DNA from: Parapristionchus giblindavisi
Lineage: Eukaryota; Nematoda; Chromadorea; Rhabditida; Diplogasteridae
DNA length: 64,000 nt
Direction: 5' to 3'
NCBI GenBank assembly: GCA_943737045.1
Contig: CALSFV010000047.1
Span: 186,001 to 250,000 of the forward strand
Shown here: piece by piece, positions 31,003 through 42,269 of the stretch
Position numbering within the stretch: the first letter of the stretch is position 1
Layout of the letters: every line of letters starts with the position of its first letter
The notes under the pieces: generated by a model
The model's input: only the letters and a program-made list of their open reading frames with translations
Databases searched by the model: none
What the model was told of the DNA's origin: nothing
Program-made: the position numbers and the translations under genes

Positions 31003-32048
31003 ATGTCGAAGGTAGACGTGGAAGTTGAGAACGTGAAGAAGTTCGCCTTCTTCGGTGTGGCTGTTTCCACCGTCGCCACTCTTACGGCCATCGTTGCCGT
31101 ACCCATGCTCTGCATGTACATGCAGGTACTTAACTAAATGAAATAATGATTTACTTAGTACTGACATAAGTAGCTTAGCTAAGGTACGATTAAGTACTGG
31201 CACAAATGTTAATTGTCATTTCAGAACGTTCAATCATCAATCCAAGATGATCTCAGCTACTGCTCGACCCGTGCCGAATCTCTCAGAGGGGAATTCACCA
31301 GAGTAAGTTAACCACTGTTTAAAACATTTCCCAATAATATCCCATGGTTAACTTATCGCGTACCCACTTTACTCAGATGGACCATTTCCATTTTCAGCTT
31401 GACTCTCTCCGTTCTGCCGAGATGAGCCGTAACAAGAGACAGGTCGCTTCCACCTGCTGCTCTTGCGGAGTTGGAGCCGCTGGACCCGCCGGACCTCCCG
31501 GACAGGACGGATACCCCGGAAACGACGGACAACCCGGAGATGCTGGAGCTCCCGGACAGGACGCTACTGATGGACACCAGCAGCCTCAGACCTCCGATTT
31601 CTGCTTCGACTGTCCCGCTGGACCTCCCGGACAAGACGGAGCTCCCGGACCTAAGGGACCCGATGGAGCCCCCGGAGCTCCTGGAGACAACGGACCCGCT
31701 GGAAGACCCGGATCTCGTGGACAACCCGGAGCCCCTGGACAGCCTGGAGCCCCCGGAAACGACGGACAGCCTGGAGCCCCTGGCAGAGACGGAAACATCC
31801 GCACTCAGCCTTCTCCCGCTGGACAGCCTGGACAGCCCGGAGCTCCCGGACAACAGGGACCCGCTGGACCCGACGGACGCCCCGGAAACCCCGGACGCGA
31901 CGGAGCTCCTGGACAGCCCGGAGAGCCTGGACGCGATGGAGCCCCTGGACAGGACGGAGCTCCCGGACCCCGCGGAAACGACGGAGGAAACGGAGGCAAG
32001 GGATCTTGCGACCACTGCCCTCCTCCCCGTACCGCTCCCGGGTATTAA
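31003..32048 (+). CDS. Cuticle collagen 2 (283 aa)
   Basis: Exons 31003-31125, 31225-31302 and 31398-32048. Exon 1 ([20 protein letters not shown]...) holds the membrane anchor, roughly residues 14-40. RNKR at residues 78-81 is the expected subtilisin-like cleavage site. CCSCG at about 87-91 opens the first Gly-X-Y block, CFDC lies at about 136-139, and CDHC is 10-13 residues from the C-terminus. The Gly-X-Y part is interrupted at [10 protein letters not shown]. Gly is encoded almost only by GGA. An upstream in-frame ATG (30898) lies only about 14 bp after the TATA box, so it probably precedes or abuts the transcription start. The ATG chosen follows ATTACAG|TGGC. Collagen 3 is an inverted copy that includes promoter and 3' UTR. 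Confidence 0.96.
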
Positions 32049-32384
32049 ACGATCTCATCACGCTTTACGGTTATTATCTAGTCAACTCGATATCGAATTG
32101 CCTTTCATTACGATAAACTCTTTCATTTCAAAATCAGTTCACACACAGTATACGATAATATAGGTTAGTAATTGGGAAACATGCGCAGTAGTGCATTTAG
32201 AAACACCCAATATGTTCCAAGACTCCTTGTAAAACCGTAGAGAACACAGTTATTTGAGGACAGCCCAGAACCTTCTGACAAGAGTGGGAGAGAGGTGTGA
32301 GAGGTAAATACGAAATATACAATAAGAAAGCATTATTTTAGCGCCACCACTCCTGGGGTTTTTCTCAATGAATATAGAGTTAAT

Positions 32385-32678
32385 AAATCATGTTTATAGT
32401 AGCGATCGCTCAACTGATTTGGAGGCTACAATATGCTACACGAGAAAGCTTATGTGGGCAGACAAGGTACGAAGGATGGACACTGATCGATGGGCCAGAA
32501 TTGTCACCAATTGGAAACACTATGCTTCTCGAAGACCTATTGGAAAGCCCCCTACCCGTTATCGTGATGACCTGAGGAAGAGAATCGGAAAAGGATTGTG
32601 GAGTATGCCCTACTCCCAATGGCTAACAACCGTTTCCCAGCACACCATAGTGTGCACCTGATAAATATTGATTGATTG
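32385..32678 (+). mobile_element. Non-LTR (RTE-like) retrotransposon, 3' end of the reverse-transcriptase ORF
   Basis: The plus frame reads MWADKVRRMDTDRWARIVTN, then SRRPIGKPPTRYRDDLRKR, then LWSMPYSQW, with a stop at 32659. WAGHxxRMDDxRW and GRPPTRWxDD are the signature of the C-terminus of nematode RTE-type proteins. It ends ACCTGATAAATATTGATTGA with a TTGA tail. Everything upstream is missing, as expected for 5' truncation. The same 3' end occurs inverted at 60461-60510. Confidence 0.8.
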
Positions 32679-32679
32679 A

Positions 32680-32896
32680 TATGCTATTGTAACCAAAATT
32701 TTTGGTTGAGTCTGAATAGTTTTTCCAAAATTATCAAAATTATCATACCAATATATTTTTTTTTCAATTCCCTCTCAATTTGAATTTACCGGGTACTGTT
32801 TTTGCGCAGGAATATTTAAATTTTCAAAATTACAAAATTTACGAATTGTTTAAAAAACAATTCAGACTCAACCAAAAATTTTAGTTACTATGGCAT
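32680..32896. mobile_element. MITE with AACCAAAATT inverted ends
   Basis: ATGCTATTGTAACCAAAATT with TTTGGTTGAGTCTGAATAGT is mirrored by AACAATTCAGACTCAACC and AAAAATTTTAGTTACTATGG-CAT. It abuts the retrotransposon tail directly. The right end recurs, diverged, at 33818-33880. Confidence 0.75.
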
Positions 32897-33089
32897 AGCG
32901 TAGCCTCCCAACCGGTTGAGCTATCTACGATAAACATAATTATTAACTATTAATTCATTAAAGGGGGAGTTACCTTTGTCAAAAACTCGTTTGAACGACC
33001 AGTCTCTCACAGCGAAATCGGGCATGCGGTAGATTGTTAGAAGATTAAGAAAATGAGTTGAGAAAATTCGCAATAAACGAAGGTCCGAT

Positions 33090-33163
33090 CGAGGAACCGA
33101 ACCACAGATAGACAGACTAGTCTAGATTATAAGGCGAACTCACTACCGACTAAGCTACGGATC
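33090..33163 (-). pseudogene. tRNA-like sequence
   Basis: On the minus strand TAGCTTAGTCGGTAGTG fits an A box and TGGTTCGGTTCC a B box. CTTATAA resembles an Ile(TAT) anticodon loop. GATCCG and CGGACC could pair as an acceptor stem with one mismatch, but the anticodon stem does not form. It is probably a tRNA-derived element. Confidence 0.45.
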
Positions 33164-33774
33164 ATATGAACGGAGGACAGTGAAAGAAAGATATGAATCC
33201 CTATTAGCCGACTATTGATTTTGCATAATAGTGGAAGAGATAGGTGATAAATCCTCCGACTTACATCTATTTATGCTCTTTTCTTTTCCTTTCCGGGTTT
33301 TCCATATGTATTATTTAAGTGTCAGTTTTCACTAGTGAACCATATTCTCTACTGATCTACAAGTCTTATTGTCGTTGTGAATGATGTAGCCGGATTACAA
33401 ATTATCTCGTCTTATTGTCACGGCAATGACAATTATACAGCCTTATTACTACAATATTGTGATGAATAGACTCGAGTATATGTCTGTCAATCACTTTGGA
33501 TAACCATCATGATAATATAATATGAAAAGATTTAGAATTACGACTTTATGGAATGAAAAAGAAACAACAGAAAGAGACAATCAATCAATTATTACAATAA
33601 TGAATACAAACATAACAATTATGAATGAAAGAGGATACGGTAGAAGAACAAGAATACAAACTAGAATTGCCCCACTCAGTTTACGTCTACCTTTGTTGGG
33701 GCGTGGCCTTTAGAAAAGGCTTACCTGCACCATTGTATTTCCACGATAAACAATAAATTCAAATTACGCGGTAA

Positions 33775-33880
33775 TTCAAATTTGTATGGCTTGATAATTT
33801 TGATTGTCTCGGGGAAACTATTCAGACTCTGCCAAAAACTTCGATTGCTGTGGTTTATTGTAGCCTCCCAAACAGCAGCG
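33775..33880. mobile_element. Diverged copy of the AACCAAAATT MITE, right end
   Basis: ACTATTCAGACTCTGCCAAA, GATTGCTGTGG and GTAGCCTCCCAAAC align with the right end of the element at 32680-32896 and its flank (GCGTAGCCTCCCAACC). Confidence 0.5.
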
Positions 33881-33974
33881 CGATCACAACTATTTATAAA
33901 CACTATACTGCTGTACTATTTATATGTTTCTAAACATTTGCCTAACACTTTTTTAAATTCTCTCTCGTTATGGG

Positions 33975-33999
33975 GCATTACGCGGCGCGGCGCCGCGTA
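33975..33999. repeat. GC-only palindrome within AT-rich DNA
   Basis: ATTACGCGGCG, CGG, CGCCGCGTAAT: 11-bp perfect arms around a 3-bp centre. No transcription unit is visible beside it. Confidence 0.75.
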
Positions 34000-34339
34000 A
34001 TTTATTTGTTTTTCAGATAGGTTCGCATGACGTTTCGAATGGTTCTATTGGAGTTTTATTCTGCATTCTTGTAGTGGAGCCGTACGAATTGATGCTCTTT
34101 AAAAGTGGAGGGGACACAGAACTTATCTCGTCATTGATTATGAAACAACTACTAATTACTATTTATTTTTTCACTAGAAGCTGAACCGTCAGAAGAAGTA
34201 CATATGCGCTGCTAAGAGCAGTTTAAAAATATCGTATTATTGTATTTACACTGATGTTGAATCGAAAAAGTTTATTGTGAATGAAAGGCAATTCGATATC
34301 GAGTTGACTGAAAATAACCGTAAAGCGTGATGAGATCGT

Positions 34340-35394
34340 TTAATATCCGGGAGCGGTACGGGGAGGAGGGCAGTGGTCGCAAGATCCCTTGCCTCCGTTT
34401 CCTCCGTCGTTTCCGCGGGGTCCGGGAGCTCCGTCCTGTCCAGGGGCTCCATCGCGTCCAGGCTCTCCGGGTTGTCCAGGAGCTCCGTCGCGTCCGGGGT
34501 TTCCGGGGCGTCCGTCGGGTCCAGCGGGTCCCTGTTGTCCAGGAGCTCCAGGCTGTCCGGGCTGTCCAGCGGGAGAAGGCTGAGTGCGGACATTTCCGTC
34601 TCTTCCAGGGGCTCCGGGCTGTCCGTCGTTTCCGGGAGCTCCAGGCTGTCCAGGGGCTCCGGGCTGTCCACGAGATCCGGGTCTTCCAGCGGGTCCGTTG
34701 TCTCCGGGAGCTCCCGGGGCTCCATCGGGTCCCTTAGGTCCGGGAGCTCCATCTTGTCCGGGAGGTCCAGCGGGACAGTCGAAGCAGAAATCGGAGGTCT
34801 GAGGCTGCTGATTTCCATCAGTAGCGTCCTGTCCGGGAGCTCCAGCATCTCCTGGCTGTCCGTCGTTTCCGGGGTATCCGTCCTGTCCGGGAGGTCCGGC
34901 GGGTCCAGCAGCTCCAACTCCGCAAGAGCAGCAGGTGGAAGCAACCTGTCTCTTGTTACGGCTCATCTCGGCGGAACGGAGAGAGTCAAGCTGAAAATGG
35001 AAATGGTCAATTTGTATAAAGTGGAAACACGAAAAGTTAACCATGGGATATTATTGGAAAATGTTTTGGACAATGGTTAACTCACTCTGGTGAATTCCCC
35101 TCTGAGAGATTCGGCACGGGTTGAACAGTAGCTGAGATCATCTTGGATTGATGATTGAACGTTCTGAAACGACAATTAAAATTTGTGTCAGTGCTTAATT
35201 GCACTTAAGGAACCCTAGCTAACTCACTTATGTCAGTATTAAGTAAATCATTAAGTTATTTAGTTAAGTACCTGCATGTACATGCAGAGCATGGGTACGG
35301 CAATGATGGCCGTAAGAGTGGCGACGGTGGAGACAGCCACTCCGAAGAAGGCGAACTTCTTCACGTTCTCAACTTCCACGTCTACCTTCGACAT
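34340..35394 (-). CDS. Cuticle collagen 3 (283 aa)
   Basis: Exons 35272-35394, 35086-35163 and 34340-34990. Closely similar to collagen 2 and in opposite orientation, with the genes facing tail to tail: same N-terminus ([14 protein letters not shown]), RNKR site, CCSCG, CFDC and [13 protein letters not shown]. Small differences include ATDGNQQPQ for ATDGHQQPQ and NVRTQ for NIRTQ. The introns are also alignable. The start follows AATTACAG|AGGC. The 3' UTR (ATTAAACGATCTCATCACGC...) is shared with collagens 2 and 4, so the duplicated unit extends from promoter to past the stop. Confidence 0.96.
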
Positions 35395-35521
35395 GCCTCT
35401 GTAATTAACAAAATTTATCGAAATGAGCACTACTGATGAAGAGTATATTAAGAACAGTGACTGAGGAGTGGTTAATAAAGGTAGTGAAGTTGAGTGTGAT
35501 GTTCTCATAGCTTCATCGTCC

Positions 35522-35528
35522 TTTTATA
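35522..35528 (-). promoter_or_regulatory. TATA box of collagen 3
   Basis: TATAAAA on the minus strand, 128 bp upstream of the ATG, in the context GGACGATGAAGCT...CGTCCGAAAAAGG shared with collagen 2. Confidence 0.75.
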
Positions 35529-35740
35529 TCGATAGTGGAGTGAACCTTTTTCGGACGATAGCGATAGAGTATTACAATCGGAGAGAGCGTAGCTGTAACA
35601 AGCACGAACAAAGTAGCTACATGCGTGCTTGAGGGGGTTGCGCCCCCCTCTGGTGTTGAGATAATCGAGATTTTCGTGGCTCGTCTTTTGCCTATCTCGA
35701 GGGAATCGTCGTTGAGAAGTCAAATCCTGTTGAGTGCATT
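35529..35740. other. Upstream region of collagen 3
   Basis: Contains the shared promoter block, then GGGGGTTGCGCCCCCC at 35633, a short GC hairpin. No gene. Confidence 0.5.
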
Positions 35741-36305
35741 CACAGAAAAATCCCTTATATGTAAGGGAATAATTCCCTAGTTAGAAATCATTTACATATT
35801 ATATAAGTGAGTCTTACAAGGGAAGTCTTTTATTTCTCAGTGAGACTTTTGGATAAGAGTATTTTTCCTCGATAGGTATAGGTTAAATATGATGAGAGCC
35901 AAAAAATTAGCTGCTGCCATGCACTTTCAGATTTTTTATAATTAATTTTTATTTTTTTGAAAATGCAATTTTCAAGTGCGCATGCATTATTTTGACGCCG
36001 CTAAATTTTCACTGCTCTTTCAGGGGCTCCTTATATCATATACAGCAAGTCGCCTACGTTTTGTGAGTTTTTCAACATTTTTTAAAAAAAATTACAAAAT
36101 TAAAAATAATTATATAAAATCTGAAAGTGCATGGCAGCAGCTAATTTTTTGGCTCCTATCATATTTTCCCTATACCTATCGAGGAAAAATACTCTTATTC
36201 AAAAGTCTCACTGTGACTAAAAAGACTTCCCTTGTTAGCAGATAAGGGAATTATACCCTAAGGGAAGTGCAGTTCTAATACTTCCCTAAGGAAATTTTCA
36301 GTGTG
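35741..36305. mobile_element. Foldback element with CACAGAAAAATCCCTTA ends
   Basis: The left arm (CCCTTATATGTAAGGGAATA, GTGAGTCTTAC, AAGTCTTTT, CCTCGATAGGTATAGG, AAAAAATTAGCTGCTGCCAT) is mirrored in the right arm, which ends CTAAGGAAATTTTCAGTGTG. Arms are about 220 bp, centre about 120 bp. No ORF recognised. Confidence 0.85.
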
Positions 36306-36523
36306 GCATGGCGGAGCATGTGGTGGGCGCCGCGGAATCTACCGAACACGCCGCGGCTTCTGTCGCCTTTGAAGCGCACTTGTTCAGATGTATCCCACAA
36401 GTTGGACACACCCCACCAGATTTGAATAATGAAATCGTGAGAAGAGCGACGATAGACCCTCATTTCATGTTTAAATATGCTATTACATTAAGTGCTATTG
36501 GTTGATAGCACTCACGCATGCTT
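36306..36523. other. GC-richer block beside the foldback, unassigned
   Basis: A 65-codon plus-strand frame (36308-36505) is open through compositionally richer DNA. The minus strand has a frame with CPTCGIHLNKCASK, which looks protein-like, but there are no splice or start signals. Not called as a gene. Confidence 0.3.
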
Positions 36524-36634
36524 ATGCACTGTTACATTTGCCTTACGTGACTACGCCATAACCCCCTCCGCCGCCTGTCCGACGCGACGGAGGTGGTTAC
36601 GGCGTAGACACGTAAGGCAAATGTAACAGTGCAT
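36524..36634. mobile_element. Hairpin MITE
   Basis: ATGCACTGTTACATTTGCCT with TACGTG is mirrored by CACGTAAGGCAAATGTAACA-GTGCAT. Inner arms pair TACGCC...ACCCCCTCCG with CGGAGGTGGTTACGGCGTA. The layout (GTA-GCC and CTCCG inner blocks) recalls the GCATGAAC family but the ends differ. Confidence 0.8.
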
Positions 36635-36840
36635 TAGAATTTTTGAATTTCCCGCTGTACTCTGAAAACGTGTTCGAACATGTTTCCCTGACAATGAGAG
36701 CTAGGCAATGAAAACATTTGCCTCATCAAGTATAGTAGTTTGAGTCCATTTTGGGGAATTGGTCCATTCTCAGCTGAAAACCGTAATAAGAACGGAATTT
36801 GTTGTGAGGCCGAACCAAGTGTGAGGCGGAGCCAAGACTA

Positions 36841-36951
36841 TTAAAGTGACAGCCAATGCAAATTTGAAACTCCCCGCTCTGGCTACACTCTCTCGATCTC
36901 TTTGTTTACGTGAGAGCCAATGCGGAGAGAAAAATTAGATCGAATGTGCCT
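36841..36951. mobile_element. GAGAG-core MITE family, copy 6
   Basis: TTAAAGTGACAGCCAATGCA, GAAACTCCCCGCTCTGG, CTCTCTCGATCTCTTTG, GCGGAGAGAAAAATTAG and a diverged right end GAATGTGCC. Confidence 0.75.
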
Positions 36952-37273
36952 GGCTTGGAAATGGCGCTGGTCATGATTTAATTTGCGGAGGGTGACCACT
37001 GAAGGACGGCTAGTAGTATCGAAATTATTACAGCTAAAACATGTGAGCATTTTCGAGACTAAACTTTGAAAACATGATACTTGCAACCGTTTTTCTTGAA
37101 ACCGTGCACGCTTTCTGTATTGGAGACAATGCCTATTGCTCGCTTGAAGCATACATGTCTCCTCACGAAAAAGTGAATGCCATTTTCGGTAAAGTTCGAT
37201 AAATTTTCGATTCAGTGACCCAATGGAAGACAATCGCAAATTTGGAAACTGGGCCAAGGAATTGATAAAATTT

Positions 37274-38679
37274 CGCAATATATCACGCGTGTCGCGCATT
37301 GAAAAAGTCGAAAATGAGCAGAGGTAATTTTTGGGTAGCCCATATGGTCCCTAACAAGATAGCAAGAGCTTTTGCGCATATCTTCATTTTTGGCGTCGAG
37401 AGACGTCGTCAAACTTTTTGGAGGCCGAAATTTGCCAACTTTGGAGCTCTGTAGCTTTTCGGGGAGTGGTTGTCGTATCGAGTCGTCAACAGAAGAATTT
37501 CCTAGAACGTCCAGGGGAAGGCACCTGCATTATTGGCAGATCGATATTTTAATTAGTATTTTTGTAAATCGATTTTGTTAAATGGTTTTTAACAAAAATC
37601 GAAGCCAAATGTTTTAAATAGCTCGACTCATCTTGTCGAGAGGAATTCAACGGTATATTGTGTGAGGTTGTGCTCGGACGTTATGAGCATTTCAAGATTT
37701 TCATTGCGTGCGATCACACGAGAGAAGAGTGACGCAGCCAGTGATCTACTCACTCTTCTGCCTCGTATGAACAATTCTCCTATTCTCATTAGTTTTACTG
37801 TTGTTCTAGTACATCTCCTAGGCTATTTTTGATAACTTGTGAATATTCATTTCTATAATTCTTTTCATAAATCATAGCCAATCAGTGAATATTAATCACT
37901 TTGAATGCAAATTACAATTCGACAACAAAGAGACTTCAAATTCATGGGAATATTTCATCATTCTCTTCCTCGACCACCATCCTAAAACAATCATGTTCGT
38001 GTTGTCCAAAAATTTTCACGACCTCATCCTCTCCCTCCCTCATCGTCAAGCTAAGAGTCCCCCGACTCATCCCCAACTCTTGACCGTCAAAAGTAAAGGC
38101 GGACACCTTATCCACTACACTACAAACAGTTGTTTCGATGGTTGATAGAAGAGTTTATCAGCCAATCAGAATGGCTTGTGCTGGAAACATCACAAATTTC
38201 ACAATCAAAAAAAATCTTGAAATGCTCATAACTTCCGAGCACAACCTCACACAAAAACATTCAGTATACCGTTGAATTCCTCTCGACAAGATGAGTCGAG
38301 CTATTGAAAACCTTTGGCTTCGATTTTTGTTATAAACCATTTAACAAAATCGATTTACAAAAATACTAATTAAAATATCGATCGGCCAATGATGCAGGTG
38401 CCTTCTCCTGGACGTTCTAGGAAATTCTTCTGTTGACGACTCGATACGAAAATCACTCCCCGAAAAGCTACAGAGCTCCAAAATTGGCAAATTTCGGCCT
38501 TCAAAAAGTTTGACGACGTCTCTCGATGTCAAAAATGAAGATATGCAAAAACGCTCGCGACTACCTCTTAGTTACCATATAGACTGCCAAAAAATGCATT
38601 AATATGTGGGGGTCAGAAAATGTGCCAACCACCCACAGATTTTACTCGATTCTTCAGTGACACGCGTGATATTCTTGCG
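37274..38679. mobile_element. 1.4-kb foldback element
   Basis: CGCAATATATCACGCGTGTC at the left is mirrored near 38660-38679. Arms stay alignable for about 450 bp: ATATCTTCATTTTTGGCGTC, CTCTGTAGCTTTTCGGGGAG, GAAGAATTTCCTAGAACGTC, CAACGGTATATTGTGTGAGG, each found inverted in the right arm. The centre (37720-38170) has no recognisable transposase. The small frames at 37372 and 38341 (minus) are the same arm read twice. Confidence 0.88.
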
Positions 38680-39035
38680 CACTCGAAATAGCGTAATGTT
38701 CATGAATTTTATAATTATTACCCACCTTTAATATCACGACTTATAAATTAATATAATAAAACACTATGAGAACGGTCTTCGTGTGGGACAATAAGCGGTT
38801 ACATCACTGATTGTTTCAAGCTCTATGATGTGACTTTGTTTACTAGCATGGAAACAATGAAGCAAATGATGTGGTTCTTATAATATTATAAAATGGTGAA
38901 AATTGTATTGTCATACTTGGTCTTTGATATAATTATGCAGGTAGAGCTGATATGAAACGAAAAAGTTTATCGTAAATGAAAGGCAATTCGATATCGAGTT
39001 GACTAGAAAATAACCGTAAAGCGTGATGAGATCGT
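38680..39035. other. Spacer and 3' UTR of collagen 4
   Basis: The last 100 bp contain the 3' UTR block shared with collagens 2 and 3 (CGATATCGAGTTGACT, CGTAAAGCGTGATGAGATCG on the plus strand). No gene. Confidence 0.5.
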
Positions 39036-40082
39036 TTAATATCCGGGAGCGGTACGGGGAGGAGGGCAGTGGTCGCAAGATCCCTTGCCTCCGTTTCCTC
39101 CGTCGTTTCCGCGAGGTCCGGGAGCTCCGTCCTGTCCAGGGGCTCCATCGCGTCCAGGCTCTCCGGGCTGTCCAGGAGCTCCGTCGCGTCCGGGGTTTCC
39201 GGGGCGTCCGTCGGGTCCAGCGGGTCCCTGTTGTCCGGGAGCTCCAGGCTGTCCGGGCTGTCCAGCGGGAGAAGGCTGAGTGCGGACATTTCCGTCTCTT
39301 CCAGGGGCTCCGGGCTGTCCGTCGTTTCCGGGAGCTCCAGGCTGTCCAGGGGCTCCGGGCTGTCCACGAGATCCGGGTCTTCCAGCGGATCCGTTGTCTC
39401 CGGGAGCTCCGGGGGCTCCATCGGGTCCCTTAGGTCCGGGAGCTCCATCTTGTCCGGGAGGTCCAGCGGGGCAATCGAAACAGAAGTCGGAGGTCTGAGG
39501 CTGCTGGTGTCCATCGGTGGCATCCTGTCCGGGAGCTCCTGCATCTCCGGGCTGTCCGTCGTTTCCGGGGTATCCGTCCTGTCCGGGAGGTCCGGCGGGT
39601 CCAGCGGCTCCAACTCCGCAAGAGCAGCAGGTGGAAGCGACTTGTCTCTTGTTACGGCTCATCTCGGCAGAACGGAGAGAGTCAAGCTGAAAATTGAAAT
39701 GGTCCATCTGAGTAAAGTGGGTACGCGATAAGTTTACCATGGGATATTATTATTGGGAAATGTTTTAAACAGTGGTTAACTCACTCTGGTGAATTCCCCT
39801 CTGAGAGATTCGGCACGGGTAGAGCAGTAGCTGAGATCATCTTGGATTGATGATTGAACGTTCTGAAATGGGCTTCAGTATTAGAGTCTTTTACTAATTG
39901 ATACTTTGACTTAGTAGTTTAGGATACTTAACTAAGTAAGTGATTAAGTCATTAAGTACCTGCATGTACATGCAGAGCATGGGTACGGCAATGATGGCCG
40001 TAAGAGTGGCGACGGTGGATACAGCCACTCCGAAGAAGGCGAACTTCTTCACGGATTCTACTTCCACGTCTACCTTCGACAT
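39036..40082 (-). CDS. Cuticle collagen 4 (283 aa)
   Basis: Exons 39960-40082, 39785-39862 and 39036-39686. Third member of the MSKVDVEVE subgroup (here VEVESVKKF, as in collagens 5-9, rather than VEVENVKKF). Domain order is unchanged: anchor, CSTRA-type exon 2, RNKR cleavage site, CCSCG, Gly-X-Y, CFDC, longer Gly-X-Y with [10 protein letters not shown] interruption, [13 protein letters not shown]. Differs from collagen 3 at a few positions, for example GDNGSAGRPG for [10 protein letters not shown]. The 3' UTR and intron 2 (ATGGTTAACT...TACCCACTTTACTCAGATGG in sense) are also shared with collagen 2. The ATG follows AATTACAG|AGGC. Confidence 0.96.
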
Positions 40083-40197
40083 GCCTCTGTAATTAACAAA
40101 ATTTACGAAATTAATAGTTGTACTTATTCGAACAGTAAAATTGTGATGCGAAAATGAGTGAAAGTTGAGTGTGATGCTTTCATAGCCTCAACCTCCC

Positions 40198-40204
40198 TTA
40201 TATA
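40198..40204 (-). promoter_or_regulatory. TATA box of collagen 4
   Basis: TATATAA on the minus strand, 116 bp upstream of the ATG, with CGTCCGAAAAAAGGTTCGTC just upstream as in collagens 2 and 3. Confidence 0.7.
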
Positions 40205-42269
40205 CCGCTACTCGAATCGACGAACCTTTTTTCGGACGGTGACAAGAGATCATTACTATTTGAGAGAGTGGAGTTGTAATATGAGAACGAAGGGCCCAGG
40301 GACGTGAAACAATGAATGACATGGTGTACTGACGATATAGTGTGGTGTAAGGAGAGAGTGCAAGATAGAGAGACAGAGGTATAATCATAGAGAGGTGTAC
40401 TCTGTTCACGAGATTGGTTCTTTAGTGAATATTAAATTTTTAACAGGCGTTTTTAACATTTTTAAAAAATTTTAAGCTGGACTTCATGGAAGTTAGGAAG
40501 TTATGCGAAATTGAATTCTCATTATGTTATTTTTATATATTTTTTGGAATACAGAAAGATTCGAATATAGTGTATGTAACAATCTCATATCAAATTCACT
40601 TACTATGCTTATAGGCCATCAATCGATAATAATAATTTATTATGTAGTAAGTTTTTTTCTCTCGAAAGATGCAACCCAACATAACGAATTAAATACAAAA
40701 TCAAATATCTTTAATAATCATAAATTGTATTGAATTTTGTTTGAATCGCGTGATTTCTTTGAAATTGATCTAATGGTTTCTACGTATTTCCGTCTTACAC
40801 AATATGAACGAAAACTTGTTGTAATGATCACTTCTCTTTGTTTGCTAGATCGGCAGAGCTCAGTTCGATACAAATTGTGATGATGATAGTATATACGTAA
40901 ATGAAAGAAGGCAACAGTGATTTAACGGAGGGGGAGGGGGGTGAATGATTAGAAACCCACTCGGGAACAAAACTCGGTCATGGAACAAGAGAGCGAAATA
41001 AAGATGCAAGTGTCCATTAAAAATTTTTCCAGCCCACACCTACAGATATTGTATAAGAAGAATTTTGGCCTGGCGCTGCTTGTTGTCACGGCAATACTTC
41101 AGAATAGGGTACCAGCCCAAAATAATAGTATAATTGCCTAATATAAACGTCCTTTGCTTTGTGTTATTTCCATTTTTCATGTCCTTTTTGACTTGCCCGG
41201 TGTTCTGGTCCCGTGTTCTGAAGTACTGCCGTTGTCACTGTAGGCTTACCCTCATCCTGTACCAGATAACCACCATGTGCATTAGTTGTCCGAAAAATGT
41301 ACTTTTCAGGAAATCAATTCCGGTACTAAAAACAGAGCTTTGGATCAGGGTCATCAGCAAGTTCCTTTTCTGAAAATTTCTGGTACAAGTTAGCAATCGA
41401 AGAGGGCCAGCGAGTACTGACAAAGAGTCTCTTCTGTTTTAAAGTGGCGATAAGTGACGATTTATAGCTTATTTGAAAGCCCTTTCTCTGTCGAATAAGA
41501 ATTTATGCTTAAAAAATCCGAAATGGCTCTGTACATGGATTTTAAAAAAATTCCAAAGAGATAAACTCCTTGTGAGTGCATTTATATAATAAAAAAAAAC
41601 TATTCGAAAGTGGACACTCACGATTCACGAATAGAGAATTCAGTGATGTTTGTATCTGCGGAGCGAGAGCTGATGTGAGCTCAAGCCAACTTATTCTTAT
41701 TGTCAGTAGGACTATCTTTACACTTGCAGAAATCAGCGATTTTACTAACACATGCATCCAACTTCCATTTCCAACTGACAATGTAAACCACACAATTGCA
41801 TAGGCCTACAATGTATGTAGCACGATGGAAAATTGGCAGTTTGATCAATTTTCGTCAACTGTTTCCCGAAAAACCGCTTACATCAATATCATGAGCTCCT
41901 AAACCAAACACATCACTCGAACAGAAACCTCTCAAGTTTATTTTTGCACATTTTTTTTCTGTTCCCAAGTAACTCTTAAGTATATTATTAGCTTTCGATG
42001 ATTTAGAAAAGATTGCCACAAATTAGTTTACTCGTATTGTTGTTGATATCGTTGCTAAATATCATTGCTATAGAGGAAAAAACCAACAGTTGACTCCCCT
42101 CCTACCAGGCTTTGGAAAGTAATGCTATAATTGTTGCAGCACATATATAATATTAATACTATATTCGAATGTTTATCATACAAAGAATGAAGATCGTTGT
42201 GACATGAGAGATGGTAGTAAAAGCATGGCGAAAGCTCTCGAAAGGACTTCAGAAGAGATGATACACAAT
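40205..42269. other. Intergenic region, possible coding remnants
   Basis: Mostly AT-rich. Two minus-strand pieces look protein-like but lack full gene context: about 41693-41800 reads KLDACVSKIADFCKCKDSPT with a stop after NKNKLA, and about 41250-41365 carries EKYIFRTTNAHGGYLVQDE next to a good donor (GATGAG|GTAAGCC). They may be exons of an unrecognised or decayed gene. Confidence 0.3.

Larger units (their letters stand above)
32897..34339. other. Intergenic region between convergent collagens 2 and 3
   Basis: Contains a tRNA-like segment (33090-33163), a diverged MITE end (33775-33880) and a GC palindrome (33975-33999), listed separately. AATAAA for collagen 3 lies at 34271-34276 (minus strand). 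No protein gene seen. Confidence 0.5.

Noticed and set aside
37372..38532. Two similar ORFs (ISSFLASRDVVKLF-type) as paralogous genes
   Set aside because: They are mirror copies within the arms of a foldback element.
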